Shown here one piece after another: positions 12,101 through 23,654 of a DNA stretch of 64,000 nt (its first letter is position 1; every line of letters begins with the position of its first letter). The notes under the pieces are model-generated. The model saw nothing but the letters and a program-made list of their open reading frames with translations. It was not told where the DNA came from and did not search any database. A program made the translations under genes and the position numbers. Source of the stretch: Hydractinia symbiolongicarpus (taxonomy: Eukaryota; Cnidaria; Hydrozoa; Anthoathecata; Hydractiniidae); the NCBI RefSeq assembly GCF_029227915.1, contig NC_079886.1, positions 3,720,001 through 3,784,000 on the forward strand, in the 5' to 3' direction.

Positions 12101-12420
12101 GTACCAACATGTATTTAGCGATACTTTTCTGATATTACTAGATTGCATCGCTTTTAACAGTGAAACGATTGGCTGTGGGAATTAATTGAACTGATTTTGG
12201 ACTGTGAGCGTACAAATGTGATGAATGAGACAATTGAACTCCATGAAATAACACTCTTCTTTAATTGGCATAATTGCCGGAACTCCGCGATTAAACTGGG
12301 CGCTGTGGTAGCGCTTCATTTAAAAATGTAGATAAATAACTCATTTTTTACTGTAGGACCATACCTAGCCGTTATCGCACGCTAAAGAAATAGAAACAGT
12401 TTCAAAAACTACATTTCATT
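9137..12420 (+). repeat. Mixed satellite units without clear higher-order order
   Basis: Nine or so units of several subtypes. From about 9.7 kb the AAATAAGTC / GTAGGTCC / CTAGCTGTTAT left end becomes common and tail II dominates from about 11.1 kb. A weak four-unit echo exists: ACTGTAGGTCC near 9738 recurs near 11233. The unit near 12.2 kb introduces the GGACTGTGAGCGTACAAATG segment that later defines another unit class. Divergence between neighbours is visibly higher than in the preceding hexamers. No gene or insertion is seen. Confidence 0.8.
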
Positions 12421-14440
12421 GACTTTCTATCGGTATCAGTCCGTTTCTGTTACTACGGTTGCGTCACATATTCGTACCAACATGTATTTAGCGATGTTTT
12501 TCTGATAATATTAGGTTGCATCGCTTTTAACAGTAAAACAATTGACTGCAGGACTTACTTGAACTGATTTTGGACTTTAACTTTATAAATGTGATAATTG
12601 AAACAATTGGACTCCATGCAATAACATTCTTCTTAAATTGGCATGATTGCCGGTACTCAGCGATTACACTGGGCGCTGTGGCAACGCTTCATTTAAAAGT
12701 GTAGATATATTAGTCATTTTTTACTGTGGGACCGATCCTAGCCGTTATCGCACGCTGAAGAAATTGAGACAGTTTCAAAAACTACATTTCATTGACTTTC
12801 TAACGGTATCAGTCCGTTTCTGTTACAACGGTTGCGTGACATATTCGTACCAACATGTGTTTAGCGATATTTTTCTGATATTACTAGGTTGTATCGCTTT
12901 TAACAGTGAAACGATTGACTGTGGGACTTAATTGAACTGATTTTGGACTTTAACTTTATAAGTGTGATGAATGAGACAATTGGACTCCAAGAAATAACAA
13001 TGTTCTGAATTTGACATGATTGCTAGAGCTCAGCGATTACACTGGGCGCTGTGGTAGCGCTTTATTTAAAAATGCAGATAAATAAGTCATTTTTTACTGT
13101 AGGACCAATCCTAGCTGTTATCGCACGCTGAAGAAATAGAGAAAGTTTCAAAAACTACATTTCATTGACTTTCTAACGGTATCAGTCCGTTTCAGTTACA
13201 ACAGTTGCGTCACATATTCGTACCAACACATATTTATCGATATTTTTTCTAATATTACTAGGTTGCCTCGCAATAAACAGTGAAACGATTGACTGTTGGA
13301 CTTAATTGAACTGATTTTGGACTGTGAGCTTACAAATGTGATGAATGAGACAATTGGACTCCATGAAATAACATTCTTCTTAAATTGGCATGATTGACGG
13401 AACTCAGCTATTACACTGGGCGCTGTGGTAGCGCTTCATTTAAAAATGTAGATATGTAGGTCATTTTTTTGTGTGGGGACAATCCTAGCCGTTATCGCAC
13501 GCTGAAGAAATTGAGACAGCTTCAAAAACTACATTTCATTGACTTTCTATCGGTATCAGTCCGTTTCTGTTACTACGGTTGCGTCACATATTCTTACCAA
13601 CTTGTATTTAGCGATGTTTTTCTGATAATATTAGGTTGCATCGCTTTTAACAGTGAAACGATTGACTGCAGGACTTACTTGAACTTATTTTGGACTTTAA
13701 CTTTATAAATGTGATAATTGAAACAATTGGACTCCATGCAATAAAATTCTTCCTAAATTGGCATGATTGCCGGTACTCAGCGATTACACTGGGCGCTGTG
13801 GCAGCGCTTCATTTAAAAGTGTAGATATATTAGTCATTTTTTACTGTGGGACCAATCCTAGCCGTTATCGCACGCTGAAGATATTGAGACAGTTTCAAAA
13901 ACTACATTTCATTGACTTTCTAACGGTATCAGTCCGTTTCTGTTACAACGGTTGCGTGACATATTCGTACCAACATGTGTTTAGCGATATTTTTCTGATA
14001 TTACTAGGTTGTATCGCTTTTAACAGTGAAACGATTGACTGTGGGACTTAATTGAACTTATTTTGGACTTTAACTTTATAAATGTGATAATTGAAACAAT
14101 TGGACTCCATGCAATAACATTCCTCTTAAATTGGCATGATTGCCGGTACTCAGCGATTACACTGGGCGCTGTGGCAGCGCTTCATTTAAAAGTGTAGATA
14201 TATTAGTCATTTTTTACTGTGGGACCAATCCTAGCCGTTATCGCACGCTGAAGATATTGAGACAGTTTCAAAAACTACATTTCATTGACTTTCTAACGGT
14301 ATCAGTCCGTTTCTGTTACAACGGTTGCGTGACATATTCGTACCAACATGTGTTTAGCGATATTTTTCTGATACTACTAGGTTGTATCGCTTTTAACAGT
14401 GAAACGATTGACTGTGGGACTTAATTGAACTGATTTTGGA
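12421..14440 (+). repeat. Local duplications at 1120 bp and 373 bp
   Basis: GACTTTCTATCGG with TACTACGG and GATGTTTTTCTGATAAT occurs at 12421 and again 1120 bp later at 13541, followed in both places by a unit with TTGGCATGATTGCCGG and a CAGCGC or CAACGC hairpin arm. Directly after, the units beginning near 13.7 and 14.1 kb are near copies of one another at 373 bp, both with GAAGATATTGAGACAG. These look like successive unequal-exchange products. Confidence 0.75.
13793..13807. other. Hairpin variant with perfect 6-bp stem
   Basis: GCGCTG-TGG-CAGCGC has six perfect pairs because the base opposite the last G is C instead of T. This form is shared by the unit class with TTGGCATGATTGCCGG, for example near 14.2, 15.9, 23.8, 25.3, 32.4, 36.1 and 58.8 kb. 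The change strengthens rather than breaks the stem. Confidence 0.6.
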
Positions 14441-16009
14441 CTTTAACTTTTTAAGTGTGATAATTAAGAGAATTGAACTCCAAGAAATAACAATGTTCTG
14501 AATTTGACATGATTGCTAGAACTCAGCGATTACACTGGGCGCTGTGGTAGCGCTTCATTTAAAAATGCAGATAAATAAGTCATTTTTTACTGTAGGGCCA
14601 ATCCTAGCTGTTATGGCACGCAGAAGAAATAGAGACAGTTTCAAAAACTACATTTCATTGACTTTCTAACGGTATCAGTCCGTTTCAGTTACAACGGTTG
14701 CGTCACCTATTCGTACCAACATGTATTTAGCGATATTATTCTGATATTACTAGGTTGTATCGCTTTTAACAGTGAAACGATTGACTGTGGGAATTAATTG
14801 AACTGATTTTGGACTTTAACTTTATAAGTGTGATAATTAGGACAATTGGACTCCAAGAAATAACAATGTTCTGAATTTGGCATGATTGCTAGAGTTCAGC
14901 GATTACACTGGGCGCTGTGGTAGCGCTTCATTTAAAAATGCAGATAAATAAGTCATTTTTTACTGTAGGACCAATCCTAGATGTTATCGCACGCTGAAGA
15001 AATAGAGACAGTTTCAAAAACTACATTTCATTGACTTTCTAACGGTATCAGTCCGTTTCAGTTACGTAGGACTTACTTGAACTGATTTTGGACTTTAACT
15101 TTATAAATGTGATAATTGAAACTATTGGACTCCATGAATTAACATTCTTCTTAAATTAGCATGATTGACGGAACTCAGCGATTACACTGGGCGCTGTGGT
15201 AGCGCTTCATTAAAAATGTAGATATGTAAGTCATTTTTTACTGTGGGACCAATCCTAGCCGTTATCGCACCCTGAAGAAATTGAGACAGTTTCAAAAACT
15301 AATTTTCATTGACTTTCTAACGGTGTCAGCCCGTTTGAGTTATAGCAGTTGCGTCACATTTTTGTACCAACATGTATTTAGCGATATTTTTCTGACATTA
15401 CTAGGTTGCATCGCTTTTAACAGTGAAACGATTGACTGTGGGACTTAATTGAACTGATTTTGGACTGCGACCTTACAAATGTGATGAATGAGACAATTGG
15501 ACTCCATGAAATAACCATTCTTCTTAAATTGGCATGATTGCCGGAACTCAGCGGTTAAACTGGGCGCCGTCGCTTCATTTAAAAATGTAGATATGTAAGT
15601 CATTTTTTACTGTGGGACCAATCCTAGCCGCTATCGCACGCCGAAGAAGATGAGACATTTTCGAAAACTACATTTCATTGACTTTCTAACGGTATCAGTC
15701 CGTTTTAGTTAGAAAGCTTGGGTAACATTTTCGTACCAACATGTACTTAGCGATATTTTTCTGATATTACTAGGTTGCATCGCTTTTAACACTGAAACAA
15801 TTGACTGTGAGACTTAATTGAAATCATTTTGGACTGTGACCTAACAAATGTGATGAATGAGACAATTGGACTCCATGAAATAACATTCTCCTTAAATTGG
15901 CATGATTGCCGGTACTCAGCGATTACACTGGGCGCTGTGGCAGCGCTTCATTTAAAAGTGTAGATATATTAGTCATTTTTTACTGTGGGACCAATCCTAG
16001 CCGTTATCG
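14441..16009 (+). repeat. Most diverged units of the array
   Basis: Units here carry many private changes: GGTGTCAGCCCGTTTGAGTTATAGC near 15330 in pieces, ATTTTTGTACC near 15358, TTTTCGAAAAC near 15658, and TTAGTTAGAAAGCTTGGG near 15705. At about 15571 the hairpin region has lost roughly 7 bp (GGGCGCCGTCGCTTC), removing most of the loop and one arm. The stretch also contains the truncated unit. The high divergence suggests an old, poorly homogenised island inside the array. Confidence 0.75.
14944..15221 (+). repeat. Truncated unit (278 bp) with internal deletion
   Basis: The unit runs normally through CCGTTTCAGTTAC and then jumps at about 15065/15066 to GTAGGACTTACTTG, skipping about 95 bp that would include the ATTCGTACC word, the GATATT pair and the GGTTGCATCGC segment. 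A further single base is missing at CTTCATTAAAAATG. It is the only unit in the window with a large deletion. I see no long microhomology at the junction. The downstream half is of the early 374-bp type (tail I), so the junction may also record a recombination between unlike units. Confidence 0.85.
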
Positions 16010-19000
16010 CACGCTGAAGAAATTGAGACAGTTTTAAAAACTACATTTCAATGACTTTCTAACGGTATCAGTCCGTTTCTGTTAAAACGGTTGCGTGACA
16101 TATTCGTACCAACATGTGTTTAGCGATATTTTTCTAATATTACTAGGTCGTATCGCTTTTAACAGTGAAACGATTGACTGTGGGTCTTAATTGAACTGAT
16201 TTTGGACTTTAACTTTATAAGTGTGATAATTGAGAAAATTGAACTCCACGAAATAACAATGTTCTGAATTTGACATGATTGCTAGAACTCAGCGGTTACA
16301 CTGGGCGCTGTGGTAGCGCTTCATTTAAAAATGCAGATATTTAAGTCATTTTTTACTGTAGGTCCAATCCTAGCTGTTATCGCACGCAGAAGAAAAAGGG
16401 ACAGTTTCAAAAACTACATTTCATTGACTTTCTAACGGTATCAGTCCGTTTCAGTTACAACAGTTGCGTCACATAATCGTACCAACATGTATTTAGCGAT
16501 ATTTTTCTGATATTACTAGGTTGTATCGCTTTTAACAGTGAAACGATTGACTGTGGGAATTAATTGAACTGATTTTGGACTTTAATTTTATAAGTGTGAT
16601 AATTGAGACAATTGGACTCCAAGAAAAAACAATGTTCTGAATTTGACATGATTGCTAGAGCTCAGCGATTACACTGGGCGCTGTGGTAGCGCTTCATTTA
16701 AAAATGCAGATAAATAAGTCATTTTTTACTGTGGGACCAATCCTAGCTGTTATCGCACGCTGAAGAAACAGAGACAGTTTCAAAAACTACATTTCATTGA
16801 CTTTCTAACGGTATCAGTCCGTTTCAGTTACAACGGTTGCGTCACATATTCTTACCAACATTTATTTAGCTATATTTTTCTAATATTACCTGGTTGTGTC
16901 GCTTTTAACAGTGAAACGATTGACTGCGGGAATTAATTGAACTGATTTTAGACTTTAACTTTATAAGTGTGATAATTGAGACAATTGGACTCCAAGGAAT
17001 AACAATGTTCTGAATTTGACATGATTGCTAGAGCTCAGCGATTACACTGGGCGCTGTGGTAGCGCTTCATTTAAAAATGCAGATAAATAAGTCATTTTTT
17101 ACGGTAGGACCAATCCTAGCTGTTATCGCACGCAGAAGAAAGAGGGACAGTTTCAAAAACTACATTTCATTGACTTTCTAACGGTATCAGTCCGTTTCAG
17201 TTACAACAGTTGCATCACATATTCGTACCAACATGTATTTAGCGATATTTTTCTGATATTACTAGGTTGTATCACTTTTAACAGTGAAACGATTGACTGT
17301 GGGAATTAATTGAACTGATTTTGGACTTTAATTTTATAAGTGTGATAATTGAGACTATTGGACTCCAAGAAATAACAATGTTCTGAATTTGACATGATTG
17401 GTAGAGCTCAGCGATTACACTGGACGCTGTGGTAGCGCTTCATTTAAAAATGCAGATAAATAAGTCATTTTTTACTTTGGGACCAATCCTAGCTGTTATC
17501 GCACGCTGAAGAAATAGAGACAGTTTCAAAAACTACATTTCATTGACTTTCTAACGGTATCAGTCCGTTTCAGTTACAACGGTTGCGTCACATATTCGTA
17601 CCAACATATATTTATCGATATTTTTTGATATTACTAGGTTGCCTCGCCTTAAACAGTGAAACGATTGACTGTGGGATTTAATTGAACTGATTTTGGACTG
17701 TGAGCTTACAAATGTGATGGATGACACAATTGGACTCCATGAAATAACATTCTTCTTAAATTGGCATGATTGCCAGAACTCAGCGATTAAAATGGGCGCT
17801 GTGGTAGCGCTTTATTTAAAAATGTAGATAAATAACTCATTTTTTACTGCAGGACCAATCCTAGCCGTTATCGCACGCTGAAGAAATTGAGACAGTTTTA
17901 AAAACTACATTTCAATGACTTTCTAACGGTATCAGTCCGTTTCTGTTAAAACGGTTGCGTGACATATTCGTACCAACATGTGTTTAGCGATATTTTTCTA
18001 ATATTACTAGGTCGTATCGCTTTTAACAGTGAAACGATTGACTGTGGGTCTTAATTGAACTGATTTTGGACTTTAACTTTATAAGTGTGATAATTGAGAA
18101 AATTGAACTCCACGAAATAACAATGTTCTGAATTTGACATGATTGCTAGAACTCAGCGGTTACACTGGGTGCTGTGGTAGCGCTTCATTTAAAAATGCAG
18201 ATAATTAAGTCATTTTTTACTGTAGGTCCAATCCTTGCTGTTATCGCACGCAGAAGAAAAAGGGACAGTTTCAAAAACTACATTTCATTGACTTTCTAAC
18301 GGTATCAGTCCGTTTCAGTTACAACAGTTGCGTCACATAATCGTACCAACATTTATTTAGCTATATTTTTCTAATATTACCTGGTTGTGTCGCTTTTAAC
18401 AGTGAAACGATTGACTGCGGGAATTAATTGAACTGATTTTAGACTTTAACTTTATAAGTGTGATAATTGAGACAATTGGACTCCAAGGAATAACAATGTT
18501 CTGAATTTGACATGATTGCTAGAGCTCAGCGATTACACTGGGCGCTGTGGTAGCGCTTCATTTAAAAATGCAGATAAATAAGTCATTTTTTACGGTAGGA
18601 CCAATCCTAGCTGTTATCGCACGCAGAAGAAAGAGGGACAGTTTCAAAAACTACATTTCATTGACTTTCTAACGGTATCAGTCCGTTTCAGTTACAACAG
18701 TTGCATCACATATTCGTACCAACATGTATTTAGCGATATTTTTCTGATATTACTAGGTTGTATCACTTTTAACAGTGAAACGATTGACTGTGGGAATTAA
18801 TTGAACTGATTTTGGACTTTAATTTTATAAGTGTGATAATTGAGACTATTGGACTCCAAGAAATAACAATGTTCTGAATTTGACATGATTGCTAGAGCTC
18901 AGCGATTACACTGGACGCTGTGGTAGCGCTTCATTTAAAAATGCAGATAAATAAGTCATTTTTTACTTTGGGACCAATCCTAGCTGTTATCGCACGCTGA

Positions 19001-19329
19001 AGAAATAGAGACAGTTTCAAAAACTACATTTCATTGACTTTCTAACGGTATCAGTCCGTTTCAGTTACAACGGTTGCGTCACATATTCGTACCAACATAT
19101 ATTTATCGATATTTTTTGATATTACTAGGTTGCCTCGCCTTAAACAGTGAAACGATTGACTGTGGGATTTAATTGAACTGATTTTGGACTGTGAGCTTAC
19201 AAATGTGATGGATGACACAATTGGACTCCATGAAATAACATTCTTCTTAAATTGGCATGATTGCCAGAACTCAGCGATTAAAATGGGCGCTGTGGTAGCG
19301 CTTTATTTAAAAATGTAGATAAATAACTC
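16010..19329 (+). repeat. Duplications at 1864 bp (5 units) and 1491 bp (4 units)
   Basis: GTTTTAAAAACTACATTTC with CAATGAC near 16031 recurs near 17895, and CACATAATCG near 16469 recurs near 18333, both at 1864 bp. At about 18350 the register changes: ATTTATTTAGCTATATTT at 16860 recurs at 18351 and ACGGTAGGACC at 17101 recurs at 18592, both at 1491 bp, continuing to the CTGCAGGACC segment near 19337. The change of spacing marks a crossover near 18340-18350. Confidence 0.8.
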
Positions 19330-20671
19330 ATTTTTACTGCAGGACCAATCCTAGCCGTTATCGCACGCTGAAGAAATTGAGACAGTTTCAAAAACTACAT
19401 TTCATTGACTTTCTAACGGTATCAGTCCGTTTCAGTTACAACAGTTGCGTCACATAATCGTACCAACATGGTATTTAGCGATAATTTTCTGATATTACTA
19501 GGTTGCATCGCTTTTAACAGTGAAACGATTGACTGTAGGACTTACTTGAACTGATTTTGGACTTTAACTTTATAAATGTGATAATTGAAACAATTGGACT
19601 CCATGAAATAACATTCTTCTTAAATTAGCATGATTGACGGAACTCAGCGATTACACTGGGCGCTGTGGTAGCGCTTCATTTAAAAATGTAGATATGTAAG
19701 TCATTTTTTACTGTAGGACCAATCCTAGCCGTTATCGTACGCTGAAGAAATTGAGACAGTTTCAAAAACTACATTTCATTGACTTTCTAACGGTATCAGT
19801 CTGTTTCTGTTACAACGGTTGCGTGACATATTCGTACCAACATGTGTTTAGCGATATTTTTCTGATATTACTAGGTTGTATCGCTTTTAACAGTAAAACG
19901 ATGGACTGTGGGACTTAATTGAACTTATTTTGGACTTTAACTTTATAAGTGTGATAATTGAGAAAATTGAACTGCACGAAATAACAATGTTCTGAATTTG
20001 ACATGATTGCTAGAATTCAGCGATTACACTGGGCGCTGTGGTGGCGCTTTATTTAAAAATACAGATAAATAAGTCATTTTTTACTGTAGGTCCAATCCTA
20101 GATGTTATCGCACGCAGAAGAAATAGAGACAGTTTCAAAAACTACAGTTCATTGACTTTCTAACGGTATCAGTCCGTTTCAGTTACAACAGTTGCGTCAC
20201 ATATTCGTACCAACATGTGTTTAGCGATATTTTTCTGATATTACTAGGTTGTATCGCTTTTAACAGTGAAACGATTGACTGTAGGACTTACTTGAACTGA
20301 TTTTGGACTTTAACTTTATAAATGTGATAATTGAAACAATTGGACTCCATGAAATAACATTCTTCTTAAATTAGCATGATTGACGGAACTCAGCGATTAC
20401 ACTGGGCGCTGTGGTAGCGCTTCATTTAAAAATGTAGATATATAAGTCATTTTTTACTGTAGGACCAATCCTAGCCGTTATCGCACGCTGAAGAAATTGA
20501 GACAGTTTCAAAAACTACATTTCATTGACTTTCTAACGGTATCAGTCTGTTTCTGTTACAACGGTTGCGTGACATATTCGTACCAACATGTGTTTAGCGA
20601 TATTTTTCTGATATTACTAGGTTGTATCGCTTTTAACAGTGAAACGATGGACTGTGGGACTTAATTGAACT
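18468..20671 (+). repeat. 2.2-kb block, copy 1 (repeated 2983 bp downstream)
   Basis: Starts near CTCCAAGGAATAAC (18481) and ends at CTTAATTGAACT before TATTTTGG. Markers ACGGTAGGACC (18592), a one-T-shorter CTCATTTTTACTGCAGG (near 19327) and GTGGCGCTTTATTT (20041) all recur 2983 bp later. Eight units separate the two starts. Contains about six units of mixed subtype. Confidence 0.85.
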
Positions 20672-21450
20672 TATTTTGGACATTAACTTTATAAGTGTGA
20701 TAATTGAGAAAATTGAACTCCAGGAAATAACAATGTTCTGAATTTGACATGATTGCTAGAACTCAGCGATTACACTGGTCGCTGTGGTGGCGCTTTATTT
20801 AAAAATACAGATAAATAAGTCATTTTTTACTGTAGGTCCAATCCTAGATGTTATCGCACGCAGCAGAAATAGAGACAGTTTCAAAAACTACAGTTCATTG
20901 ACTTTCTAACGGTATCAGTCCGTTTCAGTTACAACAGTTGCGTCACATATTCGTACCAACATGTATTTAGCGATATTTTTCTGATATTACTAGGTTGTAT
21001 CGCTTTTAACAGTAAAACGATTGACTGTGGGACTTAATTGAACTGATTTTGGACTTTAGCTTTATAAGTGTGATTATTGAGTCACTTGGATTCCAAGAAA
21101 TAACAATGTTCTGAATTTGACATGATTGCTAGAACTCAGCGATTACACTGGGCGCTGTGGTGGCGCTTTATTTAAAAATACAGATAAATAAGTCATTTTT
21201 TACTGTAGGACCAATCCTAGCTGTTATCGCACGCTGAAGAAATAGAGACTGTTTCAAAAACTACATTTCATTGACTTTCTAACGGTATCAGTCCGTTTCA
21301 GTTACAATGGTTGCATCACATATTCGTACCAACATATATTTATCGATATTTTTCTGATATTACTAGGTTGCCTCGCCTTAAACAGTGAAACGATTGACTG
21401 TGGGACTTAATTGAACTGATTTTGGACTGTGAGCTTACAAATGTGATGAA
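20672..21450 (+). repeat. Spacer units between the two 2.2-kb blocks
   Basis: About two satellite units with ATACAGATAAATAAG left ends and GGTGGCGCTTT hairpins. Private word GAGTCACTTGGATTCC near 21079 recurs near 26300, 14 units downstream, so this spacer has its own distant copy. Nothing but satellite is present. Confidence 0.8.
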
Positions 21451-23654
21451 TGAGACAATTGGACTCCAAGGAATAACAATGTTCTGAATTTGACATGATT
21501 GCTAGAGCTCAGCGATTACACTGGGCGCTGTGGTAGCGCTTCATTTAAAAATGCAGATAAATAAGTCATTTTTTACGGTAGGACCAATCCTAGCTGTTAT
21601 CGCACGCAGAAGAAAGAGGGACAGTTTCAAAAACTACATTTCATTGACTTTCTAACGGTATCAGTCCGTTTCAGTTACAACAGTTGCATCACATATTCGT
21701 ACCAACATGTATTTAGCGATATTTTTCTGATATTACTAGGTTGTATCACTTTTAACAGTGAAACGATTGACTGTGGGAATTAATTGAACTGATTTTGGAC
21801 TTTAATTTTATAAGTGTGATAATTGAGACTATTGGACTCCAAGAAATAACAATGTTCTGAATTTGACATGATTGCTAGAGCTCAGCGATTACACTGGACG
21901 CTGTGGTAGCGCTTCATTTAAAAATGCAGATAAATAAGTCATTTTTTACTTTGGGACCAATCCTAGCTGTTATCGCACGCTGAAGAAATAGAGACAGTTT
22001 CAAAAACTACATTTCATTGACTTTCTAACGGTATCAGTCCGTTTCAGTTACAACGGTTGCGTCACATATTCGTACCAACATATATTTATCGATATTTTTT
22101 GATATTACTAGGTTGCCTCGCCTTAAACAGTGAAACGATTGACTGTGGGATTTAATTGAACTGATTTTGGACTGTGAGCTTACAAATGTGATGGATGACA
22201 CAATTGGACTCCATGAAATAACATTCTTCTTAAATTGGCATGATTGCCAGAACTCAGCGATTAAAATGGGCGCTGTGGTAGCGCTTTATTTAAAAATGTA
22301 GATAAATAACTCATTTTTACTGCAGGACCAATCCTAGCCGTTATCGCACGCTGAAGAAATTGAGACAGTTTCAAAAACTACATTTCATTGACTTTCTAAC
22401 GGTATCAGTCCGTTTCAGTTACAACAGTTGCGTCACATAATCGTACCAACATGGTATTTAGCGATAATTTTCTGATATTACTAGGTTGCATCGCTTTTAA
22501 CAGTGAAACGATTGACTGTAGGACTTACTTGAACTGATTTTGGACTTTAACTTTATAAATGTGATAATTGAAACAATTGGACTCCATGAAATAACATTCT
22601 TCTTAAATTAGCATGATTGACGGAACTCAGCGATTACACTGGGCGCTGTGGTAGCGCTTCATTTAAAAATGTAGATATGTAAGTCATTTTTTACTGTAGG
22701 ACCAATCCTAGCCGTTATCGTACGCTGAAGAAATTGAGACAGTTTCAAAAACTACATTTCATTGACTTTCTAACGGTATCAGTCTGTTTCTGTTACAACG
22801 GTTGCGTGACATATTCGTACCAACATGTGTTTAGCGATATTTTTCTGATATTACTAGGTTGTATCGCTTTTAACAGTAAAACGATGGACTGTGGGACTTA
22901 ATTGAACTTATTTTGGACTTTAACTTTATAAGTGTGATAATTGAGAAAATTGAACTGCACGAAATAACAATGTTCTGAATTTGACATGATTGCTAGAATT
23001 CAGCGATTACACTGGGCGCTGTGGTGGCGCTTTATTTAAAAATACAGATAAATAAGTCATTTTTTACTGTAGGTCCAATCCTAGATGTTATCGCACGCAG
23101 AAGAAATAGAGACAGTTTCAAAAACTACAGTTCATTGACTTTCTAACGGTATCAGTCCGTTTCAGTTACAACAGTTGCGTCACATATTCGTACCAACATG
23201 TGTTTAGCGATATTTTTCTGATATTACTAGGTTGTATCGCTTTTAACAGTGAAACGATTGACTGTAGGACTTACTTGAACTGATTTTGGACTTTAACTTT
23301 ATAAATGTGATAATTGAAACAATTGGACTCCATGAAATAACATTCTTCTTAAATTAGCATGATTGACGGAACTCAGCGATTACACTGGGCGCTGTGGTAG
23401 CGCTTCATTTAAAAATGTAGATATATAAGTCATTTTTTACTGTAGGACCAATCCTAGCCGTTATCGCACGCTGAAGAAATTGAGACAGTTTCAAAAACTA
23501 CATTTCATTGACTTTCTAACGGTATCAGTCTGTTTCTGTTACAACGGTTGCGTGACATATTCGTACCAACATGTGTTTAGCGATATTTTTCTGATATTAC
23601 TAGGTTGTATCGCTTTTAACAGTGAAACGATGGACTGTGGGACTTAATTGAACT
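21451..23654 (+). repeat. 2.2-kb block, copy 2
   Basis: Matches 18468-20671 at a constant offset of 2983 bp, including the shared one-T deletion at CTCATTTTTACTGCAGG (near 22310) and GAAACGATGG at 23624. It ends where GAACTCTTTTTGGACTG replaces GAACTTATTTTGG. Differences from copy 1 are few by eye, so the duplication is recent relative to the divergence between unit subtypes. Confidence 0.85.
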
